Below, piece after piece: positions 55,301 to 64,000 of a stretch of 64,000 nt of DNA. The notes under the pieces were generated by a model, which was not told the DNA's origin, searched no databases, and saw only the letters and a program-made list of their open reading frames with translations. Position 1 is the first letter of the stretch; each line of letters opens with the position of its first letter. Source of the DNA: Pelodera strongyloides (taxonomy: Eukaryota > Nematoda > Chromadorea > Rhabditida > Rhabditidae). The DNA is taken from assembly GCA_036852015.1 (NCBI GenBank), contig JAANDG010000059.1, positions 124,001 to 188,000 on the forward strand. The letters run 5' to 3'. Both the position numbers and the translations under genes were made by a program.

Positions 55301-58300
55301 CAAATCGGTATGGAAACATGTGGAGTATGTGCTTGCTTCCCTCTGCGCCCCAGATGATTTAATGCACGGGAACGTGAACTGCTGAACCAGTCTGGCTTGC
55401 AAACATAAAATCAACTTTATTTATTATGATTGTAAGTAGTAGATTGTAGTTATTATGATTGTAAGTGTAACATTGCTTTATTGATCCCATGAAATCGCCG
55501 TGAAGGAAATTACCTTAAAAACTGGCACATCGTCAATAATTCGTCATCAGCCTTTCCATCTTCGCTCAGGATGAATCTGTCATAATTATCATCCTTTGCT
55601 TGGGGAACCATATCCGTCAGTTCGCAGTAATTGAGAATACTGTGGTGCCATGAACCGAAGGAGCAATTCTGCAAAGAATGAACATGTATTTTTGTATGTT
55701 TGTGCCGATTATATGTATGATACAATTCGTACACATGTCATTCCACTCCTCTAATGGCCAACCTGGAATTGACTGTTTGCAATATACTTCACACAATATG
55801 GCATGCCTTCGTCATAAAGTTCCATAATATTGTAACATCCATCTTCGTCCAAACAAAGTTTCTCGTAGATATTTTTGACCCAAAATGCCCACATTTCTCG
55901 GAAGTTCGAACACTCTGTGACGATCTCCTTTATGTTCTGAAAAAAGCATACATCATACATTTTTACACAAATACAATAACAGAAATACAATAGATTCAGC
56001 TGGCATTTACTTAGGTGACCTGAGTAATTGTATGATGTGTATGCGTATTTGTACATATGTGTATGTGCGAATGCGTACATGTGTTGTGTCTATATGTATC
56101 TGTATTAAAACAATATCAACTCCATCCTTTCAAAGGGAATACCAACCCAGATAAAGCATGGTGTATCTGCTCGAGCTGAATAATATGACATGCCCATAAA
56201 AGGACAGCAGAACAAATAACTCAAATTTTCTTAAAGGATGGCAGTCACTTCAATTTCGCCTTTTTACTTCAATTTTCAATAAACATAAAAAGATACCTAG
56301 AAAAATACCTTACCAATACCGTTTTACGGAGCATTTATCACAGGGAAAGAAATCCCTTCGGTTGAGTTTTGATTTTAGACAAAGTGGGGTGTTTTCAAAA
56401 TCGCAGTGGGACTTGGCCGGTTGCCAATGATGACAAATTAAAGAAAAACCCGAAAGAGGGAAAGTGTCTCCTCTACTGCCTCAGTTGTCGTTGTCATACT
56501 GTACGTTATCAAAACACAACCGAGGGGATTTCTTTCCCTGGGTTAAATTTTAAGTAAATTGACACAGTAAATGTATTTTTCTATGTACCGTTTTATGTTT
56601 ATGGATAATTGAAGTAAAAATACGAATTTGAAGTGAGTGCGATCCTTTAATGTGGATTTTATTTAGCATTTGCCATTAGTGTTTGTCATTTCTCACCTGA
56701 CATGTTTCATTGTCACTGTGGAAGGTCTCAATATAATCAGTGAAAGTAGGTCCAATCTAAATGATCTTTAATTCAAGCACTATTTTAAGCGCAATTCAGA
56801 ACGTTTTGTAGCGATGAGGGTAGCTTTTTGTTCCATGAATGCCAAAAACCGTGCGTTTTCCTTCCAAATATGAATTGCAATGTGCCAAACTACCGCAATT
56901 TGGAATACATCTTTGAAATCCGTGTTGTAAACAAAAAAGAGGGGAGAATACACAGCGCACAGTGCACACACTTGAAAAAAATGACACGTGGCTACCTGGC
57001 ACACATTTTTTGTCCAACTGTCTGTAGATATTCTTCTCGTGTAGTTCCAAAATACGGTGATTTTTTTCAATACTTGGAAGAAAAATCGGCACCTTTTTGT
57101 CCCTTTTGTCTCTTTATGTTTTTACTTGTTACATGCTACATGTTTCAAGAAAACAGACGAAAAAAATGATTCCATCTAACAATTCACCGACGAAAAAAGT
57201 TGTTGCGCAACGCCAGTCCCCACAGTAAGGTAACAAAGTCAAAGGTGTCACCCCCGAGGTACGCCACAAAGTAAAAACTCATTAGCAGCATTACCATATG
57301 GGACAATTTTGTTCTAGAACAGAAAAAAGTCTTTCTTTCTTTCTTTTAAGCTAATCATCTCAAATCACCCCTGTTTTTTATTGTTTTATTGATAACCAGA
57401 CGGCTATCGACGGCGACTTGCAAGGTAAAATGCAGGAACAGCAAGCATTTTAAGTGGAAAGTATACAGTATCTTGAAAAATCATGAAATAAGATTCGGAT
57501 TTCGCTTGCTCAAGAACTCAAGACTGGGTTCCGGCTCTCCTTTTATAGCGTTTAGATATTCTAATTTTCGTTCCGTTCACACAAACAAAAAAGTAAACTC
57601 TTCTCCTTTATATCATAAGATAAACACGAATATCATTTATAATGAAAATTAAATCACAGAACAATGCGACTCGCAGAAGAAGCTTAAAAACTTCACACAG
57701 ACTAGTTGATCGGAAGCCAAAATCCAAACGCAAAAACTAATAATATACACAGATCTCGCGGGCCAATGGCAATTAGCCATGTTACAAACTCATAGGCAGG
57801 TCATTATTTTCCGTCGGTGTAGTATCATTTAATTCGCTCTTGGCTAATTGCCATTAGCCCGTGCGATCTGTCTACGGTATTAGTTTTTGCGTTTAGATTT
57901 TGGCTTCCGATCAACTAGTGTCCAATAAAGGAAGCTTCTTCTGCGAGTCACATTGCTCTGTGATTGATTTAATTTTCATTGTGAATGATATTTGTGCTAT
58001 TATCAATAAAAACAATAAAAAGAGGGGTGATCTGAGATGAACCTACCCCTTTAACCAATATATCGTATTTTACAATACCTATGAAAATTTCAGCCAAAAA
58101 ATGTGAAACTTTTACAAAAAATATGATCTAATAACTAAAATTAGCTCAGCATGCGGAGACCTTGCCCGTTTGTCCGTCTGTGTCCAATGTGAAAATTTTA
58201 TTTTCTCGGAATTTTCTCACTCATACGTCAATCCTGTAGCGCTTTCGAAGCTGAGAAAGAATATGATAGTGACATTGCTTCTAATTCTCAAATGGATAAG

Positions 58301-61300
58301 TTATTATACAGTAAAAAAAAATTGGGTAAATTTTTGGGGATTAAAGATAGAAGGCTGAAATCCTACATTCCCGATGTCCAAGGGTGCTAAAAAGTAACTT
58401 TATCTTAACTCGAAGCTTCCATGTTCTTCAAAAAGTTTAATACATCGAATACTTTCAAGCATCCCGAGCCTTGCAAATGATTGCTTGTTTCATTCCCCAG
58501 GAAAGCTGAGCTAATTTTAATCTGCTACAGTACACTGATGCACTCACAAATCAATAGAGCAGTTCAGTCAGTTTACGAGGCTCTTTCCAATGAACTAAAT
58601 TACACGTTGAAATTGGTACGAGTTAAAGGGTTAGGCTCACGAGAAAATATTATTTTGTTTACTTTTTCATATTATTTTTGTTCTCCCCGCATACGAGTTT
58701 TCTAAGGAAGTTTTCTAATGTGAAAATCAATTAATTAAGCCGTTCGCAATCGTTTTTATTTTATTTATTTGTGGACAACTTGCTAAATACACCAAGAAAA
58801 TTGTGGCGTTAACCTGTAAGCTTGTTTGTAGGCGCGCGGCGAATACGCTGCATGCACGGCTCTCTTTTCCTTATAAAGAAGCAGGTCTATGACCTCTGTT
58901 TTTTTTCAGGCCTTTTTAAGTGCCCAAGACGGACCATTTCTTGCAATGTTTCGCATCAGTAAAACATATTTTACTCCTCTAAATATCTTTTTTTATTGGC
59001 GCCCTAATCACTGACTAAATGGGTTTTCATAGGTAAATGATACATAGTCAGTTATCTACAAAGTGTCTTCAAATGAAAAGACCCACTTCCACTTATAGGC
59101 TCTGATTAGGGACCACGTCAGAGACGGTAAACAGCTTAATTTGCACGCCACAAGGAAGAACTATTGTGATATAGAGTCAGAGTGCAAAAAAATTCACTTG
59201 CATGACAAAATGGCCCAGGTTGGGCACTCAAAAAAGGCCTGATTGTTAACTTTCTCACAAAACGGTTGTAATCTACTTTTTATAGCAACCGGATTTAAAT
59301 ATTGGCCTCTTTTCTTAGATTTAAAACACGATGAAACCCAAACTAGCCATTCAAGTACGCCTTTCCACGATACATTTTCCACTTATCATTCAGAGAATAA
59401 TAACATAAGTTTGCAAAAGGGACAAAAAGGTTACAGCGTCCCCTTAAATAATTCCACAAAAAAATGCTATACAAGGCCAACTAACCAGCCGTAGATCCAT
59501 GCAGTATTGTTTCCTTTTCTCTGCCTTTGTTCCAAAAAGAGCCACCTCCGTTATTGGTATGAGCGGAAGCCCTTCAGATATTTGGTGAATATAGAATGTC
59601 TAAGAAAGGTGATTATTTCAACAAGCAGCCGGCAATGTTTTTTTCGCAAATGTTTTTAAAGCTAAATACCGGGCCAGATTTTGAAACGCATCGTCGTTGA
59701 CTGAATTTTTACATATTTATACTAATTCAGCTCGATTTTTATTCTAATTTATGTTCATTTGCATAAGGTGCATAAGAATGCTGGTCGACTCGATGTGTTT
59801 CAAATACGGGCCGGTATTTCTCTTTAAAGCGAAATAGCAGCCGGTTTTTGAAACGCATCTCAAATATCTTCATTCTTGTGCAGTTATGCTAAGTGGGGTC
59901 TGATTGGGGTCGATTTTTCTTTCTAATTTAAGATCATTTGCATATGAAGCATAAGAAAGCAAGGGTACTCGACGCGTTTCAAAGGCCGGTATTTCGCTTT
60001 AAAAACGATTTAGCTTTAAAAACGGTATTTCGCTTCAAAACGATTTAAAAACGGCCGGTAACCGGCCGTTTAATGTGACCGAAAGAAAGAAAATTCAATT
60101 TCGGCCGTTCAGGACGGACGAAAAGGAATTTTTTGAAAGACAATGCAAAAACATGAGATGCAGACAAAACCAGAAAAAAATTACTGTATTTTTCATTCTT
60201 CCTTAGCATTAAAAATTTTCTTATCGGTCATCCTGAACGGCCGAAAATGGATTTTTTCTTTCATTCGGTTATCTTAAAGTCGCCCAAAGAAACAAATCTA
60301 CGATTAACATGCCCCCAATATCGAATAATGGGCTCGTATAGTAAACGAACGAAATAAGCTAGCACGTGATACAGCGAGGGGGGATACTGTATATTTCTAT
60401 AACAATCCAAATTTTCTAAACGAACAATATAGAGTTATCTCCGCGAAAACACTATGATTCTGCTTGCCGTGAATAATAAATAACTCGGGAATGTTGTTAG
60501 TTAGAACATTGTCGTGCAAAACTCACCATCATTGGATCACGCGCTGTAAGTCGAGGGTAGAATACAATATTTTTATTGCCTTTATTGCCTGCTTCAATAA
60601 GGCATCCAGTTGGTATGTCAGGTGTAGGGTCAGTGGTATAATACATTGAATTGTATGTATCTTTGTTGAAGATGAACCGACCGAGTGAAAACTGCAAACA
60701 GCGGAAATCTAAAAAAAATGCTTATCACAATGTCAATTTCGTTGGGTTCCGTCTTAAAGGAGAGGGCCCACGAGTCTTAAGTGTTCGATTCCCTCTCTTT
60801 TTTCGAAAGAACATGGTAAATAATCACCAATAACATGCATAACCAAGCATGGAAATACACTTTAAAGAAATAATTTAATTTAAAGAAAGTAATTTAATTT
60901 AAAAAAAGAGTGAGGTCCACCTCAGAAGACAAAAAAAGTTATCAGTTTTATTAGACTCCCTGTGTTGTGTCGGTATCTACCAGAATAACTAAAACTAATT
61001 TGGCATAGTTCCAACGAAATATTGAGCAAAATATTTCACTCGAGTACCATTATTACGATAGGCGTTGATAGGGTGTGGTCAGTGGGATGGGGTGCATGAT
61101 AAACCGCGCTCTCGGGACTTCATTCTCGTGAACCTCCTCCTATGAAAGTCATGTCAGGCGGCGATAGCCGTCTGGTAAGGGCGCATTCGAGATGGACATT
61201 TTCCGGAAAAGAAAAGAAAAAAGTGGTTCCAGATGGACACCGAGAAAAAAAATAATACATGCAAAATATTTGTCGAAAATGCAAATGTACCGTAATTGAA

Positions 61301-62483
61301 ACTAAAATCGGAATTATTTCGGTTTTTACTTGTCGGGTTGATGTTCGATTCAAAGACATCATTCGAATCAGAATTCCACGCTGATAAGAGCTATAACGAA
61401 ACAAAATGTCGGAAACAGATAGAAAAAAGTTAGGTGGATTTGAGGATTGCATTCTTTTCCAGGTTTACAAGAAAATGTGAGCCGAATTAGAGTCAAATTC
61501 AAATTAGCATAAGGTCATATAAGCCAAACTTTGTGCGACAAGTAAAAACCGAAGTTTACCCTTTTCTTTTTCTTTTCCGGAAATGTCCATCTCGAATCCG
61601 CCCTAATAAATACATTAAACATCAAGCATTTTATTAGCATAGGCTTGATTAATTTGCATAACGGAATGGATAATTTGCATAACGGAAGCGCAAGCCGATC
61701 GAAATTAGGGAGAGCAATGGAAACGAGAGAGTAGTGGCTGGCGCTTCAGAAAATTAGCCATTCCATTATGCAAATTATTCAAGTTCCTCGTATTTATTAC
61801 CAGTCGGCTCACGCCGCCTGAGGGAGACGACTTAAATGGAAATATGATTGGTTTAGCATGGGCATACTTATATACAAAGTTTCAAACGTATCATAAGAAA
61901 TTAACATAATAGGAAACAATTGCATATGCGATATGCATACTTCGATATTGAGCTGCGACACTTTTTTATACCCGAACACGCGGAAAATTTGCTTTTCCGT
62001 AACGAACATCGGTATGCAAATTACGCTACAGTTACACTTACAATAAGACTATCTGTCTACCTACTCTAGAACATACTGTATGTTCGGGGAAGCGAGACGA
62101 AAATAGACATCTAAACGAGTACTTGACCCTAAGATTTGATTTTGGAATCATCTTTGACAGTGAATTTTTTTCACACTTGTTGGATAACAACCGCGAAGTG
62201 TTACTCGCTGTTGCCGCACTTCTTACAAAACACTTTTCCAACGCTATGATTTATAAATTATGCAGATAATAAAAATGCAAAGTATACATAAGGGACAAAC
62301 CAGTGATCGCGTCCCTTTAAATACTTTTAGGGTTAATGTTTGCGAAAGTAAGTGATCCCTACCAATAGGCGGAAATTCGTGCAGCTCCTCATTATTGAAC
62401 ATTTCTTGCGCATCAGCTTCTTCTTCTTCAGCTACACTCGGGGATAACAATAGAAATACCACAAAAGTCCATAACATAGTCAT
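52387..62483 (-). CDS. Family copy 9: inverted copy, intact through exon 7
   Basis: Minus-strand exons: 62483-62363, 60708-60527, 59599-59486, 56756-56697, 55936-55763, 55668-55514 and 52521-52387. They keep one frame (941 nt). The leader MTMLWTFVVFLLLSPSVA is nearly that of copy 3. Conserved points are DFRCLQFSLGRF, SMYYTTDPTPDIP and FYPRLTARDPMM, KRKQYCMDLRL, ETFHSDNETCQ, CLDEDGCYNIMELYDEG, SFGSWHHSILNYCELTDMVP and LLPEEGKEEEIREITL. Exon 7 ends at a GTAAGT donor; exon 8 cannot be fixed. All introns are long and filled with mobile DNA, yet the splice sites are good and intron 2 uses GT. It is closest to copy 3 in exons 1-3 and 5. Confidence 0.78.
52590..52760. repeat. Left arm of a GGTGAGGTCCACCTC MITE
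   Basis: GGTGAGGTCCACCTCAGAAA, TTATTTTTATTAGATTCGCC and the following 100 bp are the inverted form of 54790-54936. The two may bound one nested element of about 2.3 kb. Confidence 0.65.
52760..53025. repeat. CCCCGATTTCGCCCCGAT array
   Basis: About ten variable copies of a roughly 20-30-bp unit around CCCCGATTTCGCCCCGATC, separated by A-rich linkers. The same unit in the opposite orientation forms the array at 62620-62955. Confidence 0.75.
53205..53608 (+). mobile_element. tRNA-derived SINE
   Basis: In order: head ACCAGCCGTTCGACGAGCCC, A box (TAGCTCAACAGGTAGAGCG) and B box (GGTTCGACTCCC) at 53405-53475, and tail AAACTCTTCTCCTTTATATA. The anticodon-like loop is CTGTGAA. The acceptor ends do not pair, so it is not a working tRNA. 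It lies in intron 6 of copy 9. Confidence 0.8.
53609..53840 (+). repeat. Dispersed repeat, copy of 61799-62040
   Basis: It starts CCAGTCGGCTCACGCCGCC and continues with GGAAATATGATTGGTTTAGC, matching 61799-62040 over about 230 bp. Confidence 0.75.
53850..54265. mobile_element. Inverted minisatellite element (CCGTCCCATGG)
   Basis: The left part has about nine CCGTCCCATGG-type units with 10-20-bp linkers (53850-54035). The right part has about seven GGGACGGTTGG units in the opposite direction (54148-54263). The unique centre includes TTGGTCAAAAAAGTTGC. The mirror layout is like that at 45785-46690. Confidence 0.7.
54285..54660. repeat. Inverted fragment of the GGGGTCTCGATG repeat
   Basis: GGGGTCTCGATGTATGGCCA and GCGCGTTTTGCTTCCAAGTA face an inverted GTGGCTACCTGCCCCGGGAC and TCTCGTGTAGTGCCAATCTA block. 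It matches 43120-43265 and 53140-53180. Confidence 0.6.
54760..55010. mobile_element. Two GGTGAGGTCCACCTC MITE ends abutting at TTAA
   Basis: A right end (CTGAGGTGGACCTCATCCT) stops at TTAA 54937-54940, and directly after it a left end (AGGGTGAGGTCCACCTCAG) starts. The sequence before it mirrors 60960-61110 (GCGGTTTATCACGCATCCCA and its complement). Confidence 0.7.
56232..56655. mobile_element. Nested inverted-repeat elements in intron 4 of copy 9
   Basis: The inner pair CAGGGAAAGAAATCCCTTCG and its complement (CGAGGGGATTTCTTTCCCTG-type) bounds 56338-56545. The outer pair TTAAAGGATGGCAGTCACTTC against GAAGTGAGTGCGATCCTTTAA bounds 56232-56650, with TTAA-like edges. Confidence 0.7.
56815..57110. 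repeat. Inverted-repeat element near exon 4 of copy 9
   Basis: The TTGCCAAACTACCGCAATTT-like left part and CTCGTGTAGTTCCAAAATAC right part match the family at 43120 and 54285; GTGGCTACCTGGCAC is in the centre. Confidence 0.5.
57355..58040. mobile_element. Long inverted-repeat element with a nested SINE-like insert
   Basis: The outer arms (57357-57400 and 57985-58040) pair through ATCACCCCTGTTTTTTATTG and its complement. The inner arms (57640-57780 and 57835-57985) pair for over 130 bp, for example TTGATCGGAAGCCAAAATCC and GGATTTTGGCTTCCGATCAA-type blocks. A SINE-like piece (57410-57630, tail AAACTCTTCTCCTTTATATC) interrupts the left arm. Confidence 0.75.
58045..59480. other. Intron 3 of copy 9: no further gene recognised
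   Basis: Only short frames. A TTAAAGGGTTAGGCTCACGAG stretch at 58627 is a decayed end of the AGGGACAGG MITE family. Confidence 0.4.
59825..60085. repeat. AGCGAAAT-type MITE debris
   Basis: TTTAAAGCGAAATAGCAGCC, GGTATTTCGCTTTAAAAACG and GGCCGGTAACCGGCC blocks lie in both directions and are related to the palindrome at 44198. Confidence 0.55.
60906..61115. repeat. Left arm of a GAGGTCCACCTC MITE in intron 1 of copy 9
   Basis: AGTGAGGTCCACCTCAGAAG and the following 190 bp mirror 54760-54936. Confidence 0.7.
61173..61606. mobile_element. TIR element
   Basis: GGGCGCATTCGAGATGGACA followed by TTTTCCGGAAAAG pairs with CTTTTCCGGAAATGTCCATC and TCGAATCCGCCC at the right end. The 380-bp centre has no clear gene. 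Confidence 0.8.
61799..62040 (+). repeat. Dispersed repeat, copy of 53609-53840
   Basis: CCAGTCGGCTCACGCCGCC start, then about 230 bp alike, ending near GCTACAGTTAC. Confidence 0.75.
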
Positions 62484-62530
62484 TTTGCTCGACAAACAAA
62501 ACAAAGGAATGAAAAGAAAGTGAAATAATG

Positions 62531-62565
62531 TTCACGCAAATTTCCTAATATTCAATGCAAATGAT
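62531..62565 (-). promoter_or_regulatory. Conserved upstream motif of copy 9
   Basis: On the minus strand: TTTGCATTGAATATTAGG then AAATTTGCGTGAACATTATT, 50-80 bp before the start at 62483. Confidence 0.5.
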
Positions 62566-62619
62566 GAATTAGCTTGCTAGAGACAGCGAATCATTATTTG
62601 TTTCAAGGGAAACCAAAAA

Positions 62620-62955
62620 CCTCGATTTCGTCCCGATCAAGTCTATCAAAAAATTGGGCCGTGATCGGAGCGAAATCGGGGTTTTTTGGAGAAAAAAATC
62701 GGAGTAAAATCGGGGGTTTGGGAAATAATCGGGGCGAAATCGGGGCTTACGACAAATAATCGGGGCGAAATAGGTTTTTTTTTTTGAAAGAATCGGAGCG
62801 AAATCGGGCCTTGTTCCCAATTATGCACCGATTATTTGTGGTCGGGGCAAAATCGGGACGTAGTCGGGTTTTTTGGGGGTTTTTTTTTTGAAAGAATCGG
62901 AGCGAATCGGGGTTTTTTTTTTTTCAAAAATAATCGGGGCAACATCGGGGGTTTT
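62620..62955. repeat. CGGGGCGAAATCGGGG array
   Basis: About twelve variable units around ATCGGGGCGAAATCGGGG with T-rich linkers, the inverted form of 52760-53025. It starts about 140 bp upstream of copy 9. Confidence 0.75.
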
Positions 62956-63267
62956 CACTATTATGGTAGAGTATTAAGTATTATGATAGAGTATTTATGT
63001 CGCACTTTCGCACTTTCGCACGCGGAAGTACGCGGAAGTGCCAACAATCTCGCAATCATATTGTGATATGAAAAGTAACTGAAGAAAGACATTACTACCA
63101 CTAATAAATGTTACTCAAAAATATTGTGTGCAATTCCGGTAGAAAACATGTTTGCTCTATCCCTGACAATGAAAAGTAGAAAAGCCAACGTTTCGCTCTT
63201 GCGTACACTTTATCCGTTAGATCTATCTGGAGTCCGGGAGGGTGTGTTGCAATTTTTCTATATAATC

Positions 63268-63350
63268 TATTGGGCGTGCCAATTGCGATATTGGCCAATC
63301 AGCGCGAATGGATTTGCCAAGGGTATGACTGGCCATGGTAAATTGCTGAA
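63268..63350. repeat. Copy of the repeat in intron 1 of copy 6
   Basis: TTGCGATATTGGCCAATCAG and GTATGACTGGCCATGGTAAA match 37617-37700. Confidence 0.6.
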
Positions 63351-63384
63351 TAGTGTGTGAATTTTGCGCTTGAAAAAAATAGAG

Positions 63385-63515
63385 CATCCTACTATATTTG
63401 ACATGGAGAATCAGATGAAATCATCACAAATAGGGGTCACTCGAAATGATTTCAGGCAACCCCTATTTTTGATGACTCTACGCGAGTTTCAATGTCAAAT
63501 ACGATATGGTAGGTT
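63385..63515. repeat. Inverted repeat beside the tandem array
   Basis: CCTACTATATTTGACAT near 63389 pairs with ATGTCAAATACGATATGGTAGG near 63490, and AAATAGGGGTCACTCG pairs with a CAACCCCTATTTTT stretch. Confidence 0.6.
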
Positions 63516-63516
63516 G

Positions 63517-64000
63517 CAATTTTTTCCCTACAAGAAAAGGGATAAGGTGGCTCTGGAAAGAATCCAGCGTATGTTTACGAAGCGTGTGTTTATGAGATCT
63601 CATTTAGTTGGATCTATGGATACCCCGAACAGTGAAACTAGAAATGAGCTTTTTACGATATGGCAATTTTTTCCCTACAAGAAAAGGGATAAGGTGGCTC
63701 TGGAAAGAATCCAGCGTATGTTTACGAAGCGTGTGTTTATGAGATCTCATTTAGTTGGATCTATGGATACCCCGAACAGTGAAACTAGAAATGAGCTTTT
63801 TACGATATGGCAATTTTTTCCCTACAAGAAAAGGGATAAGGTGGCTCTGGAAAGAATCCAGCGTATGTTTACGAAGCGTGTGTTTATGAGATCTCATTTA
63901 GTTGGATCTATGGATACCCCGAACAGTGAAACTAGAAATGAGCTTTTTACGATATGGCAATTTTTTCCCTACAAGAAAAGGGATAAGGTGGCTCTGGAAA
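63517..64000 (+). repeat. 147-bp tandem repeat built from LINE reverse transcriptase
   Basis: Units begin CAATTTTTTCCCTACAAGAA at 63517, 63664, 63811 and 63958 (period exactly 147 bp) and appear nearly identical. Each unit is 49 codons with no stop in the frame FFPYKKRDKVALERIQRMF, then FTKRVFMRSHLV and DTPNSETRNELF. This is the same segment as in the LINE fragment at 48093 (SPYKKKDKQALERIQ). The frame stays open across units and runs off the window, so the array is longer than seen. Confidence 0.9.

Overview
The window is animal nuclear DNA, AT-rich, from an invertebrate I cannot place. Genes are broken by GT-AG (and some GC-AG) introns, AATAAA polyadenylation signals are present, and the transposon load is heavy: a BEL/Pao LTR retrotransposon, tRNA-derived SINEs, LINE fragments and many TTAA-flanked inverted-repeat MITEs. 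No prokaryotic features are seen.

The main content is a cluster of nine copies of one multi-exon gene family that I do not recognise. Order and strand: copy 1 (+, 861-18616), copy 2 (+, 19510-22266), copy 3 (+, 22933-29457), copy 4 (-, 34350-31953), copy 5 (+, 34437-35558), copy 6 (+, 37253-39923), copy 7 (+, 40324-45158), copy 8 (+, 46849-51061) and copy 9 (-, 62483-52387). The standard gene has eight exons with intron phases 1,0,0,0,0,2,2. It encodes about 325-340 residues: a hydrophobic leader, about ten conserved cysteines spread over exons 2-6, an acidic/basic segment in exon 7 and a short hydrophobic C-terminal tail in exon 8. Copies 2, 3, 6 and 7 look intact. Copy 9 is intact through exon 7. 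Copy 1 is stretched by about 14 kb of retrotransposons in its last two introns and has a one-base defect at the exon 3 donor. Copies 4, 5 and 8 are pseudogenes. Copies 4 and 5 are head to head with 86 bp between start codons. A shared AT-rich motif lies upstream of exon 1 in nearly all copies.

The last intron of copy 1 holds a complete BEL/Pao element (10241-18091, antisense to the gene) with two 366-bp LTRs and a CGCAT target duplication. It carries gag, a frameshifted pol and an altered protease motif. Two things in it are unusual. The primer-binding site continues as about 60 nt of antisense tRNA-Gly. In the env position there is a separate four-exon open reading frame (12191-11118) with a second Gag-like zinc-knuckle cluster.

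The rest is layered mobile DNA: a TRIM with TGTTT target duplication (35628-36980), a solo LTR with AGAAG duplication (30464-30811), a LINE tail flanked by a 155-bp duplication (30879-31585), inverted minisatellite elements (45.8-46.7 and 53.9-54.3 kb) and, at the right edge, a 147-bp tandem repeat made from a LINE reverse transcriptase fragment that stays in frame. The gene family probably makes secreted or membrane-tethered proteins, but nothing in the sequence fixes a function.
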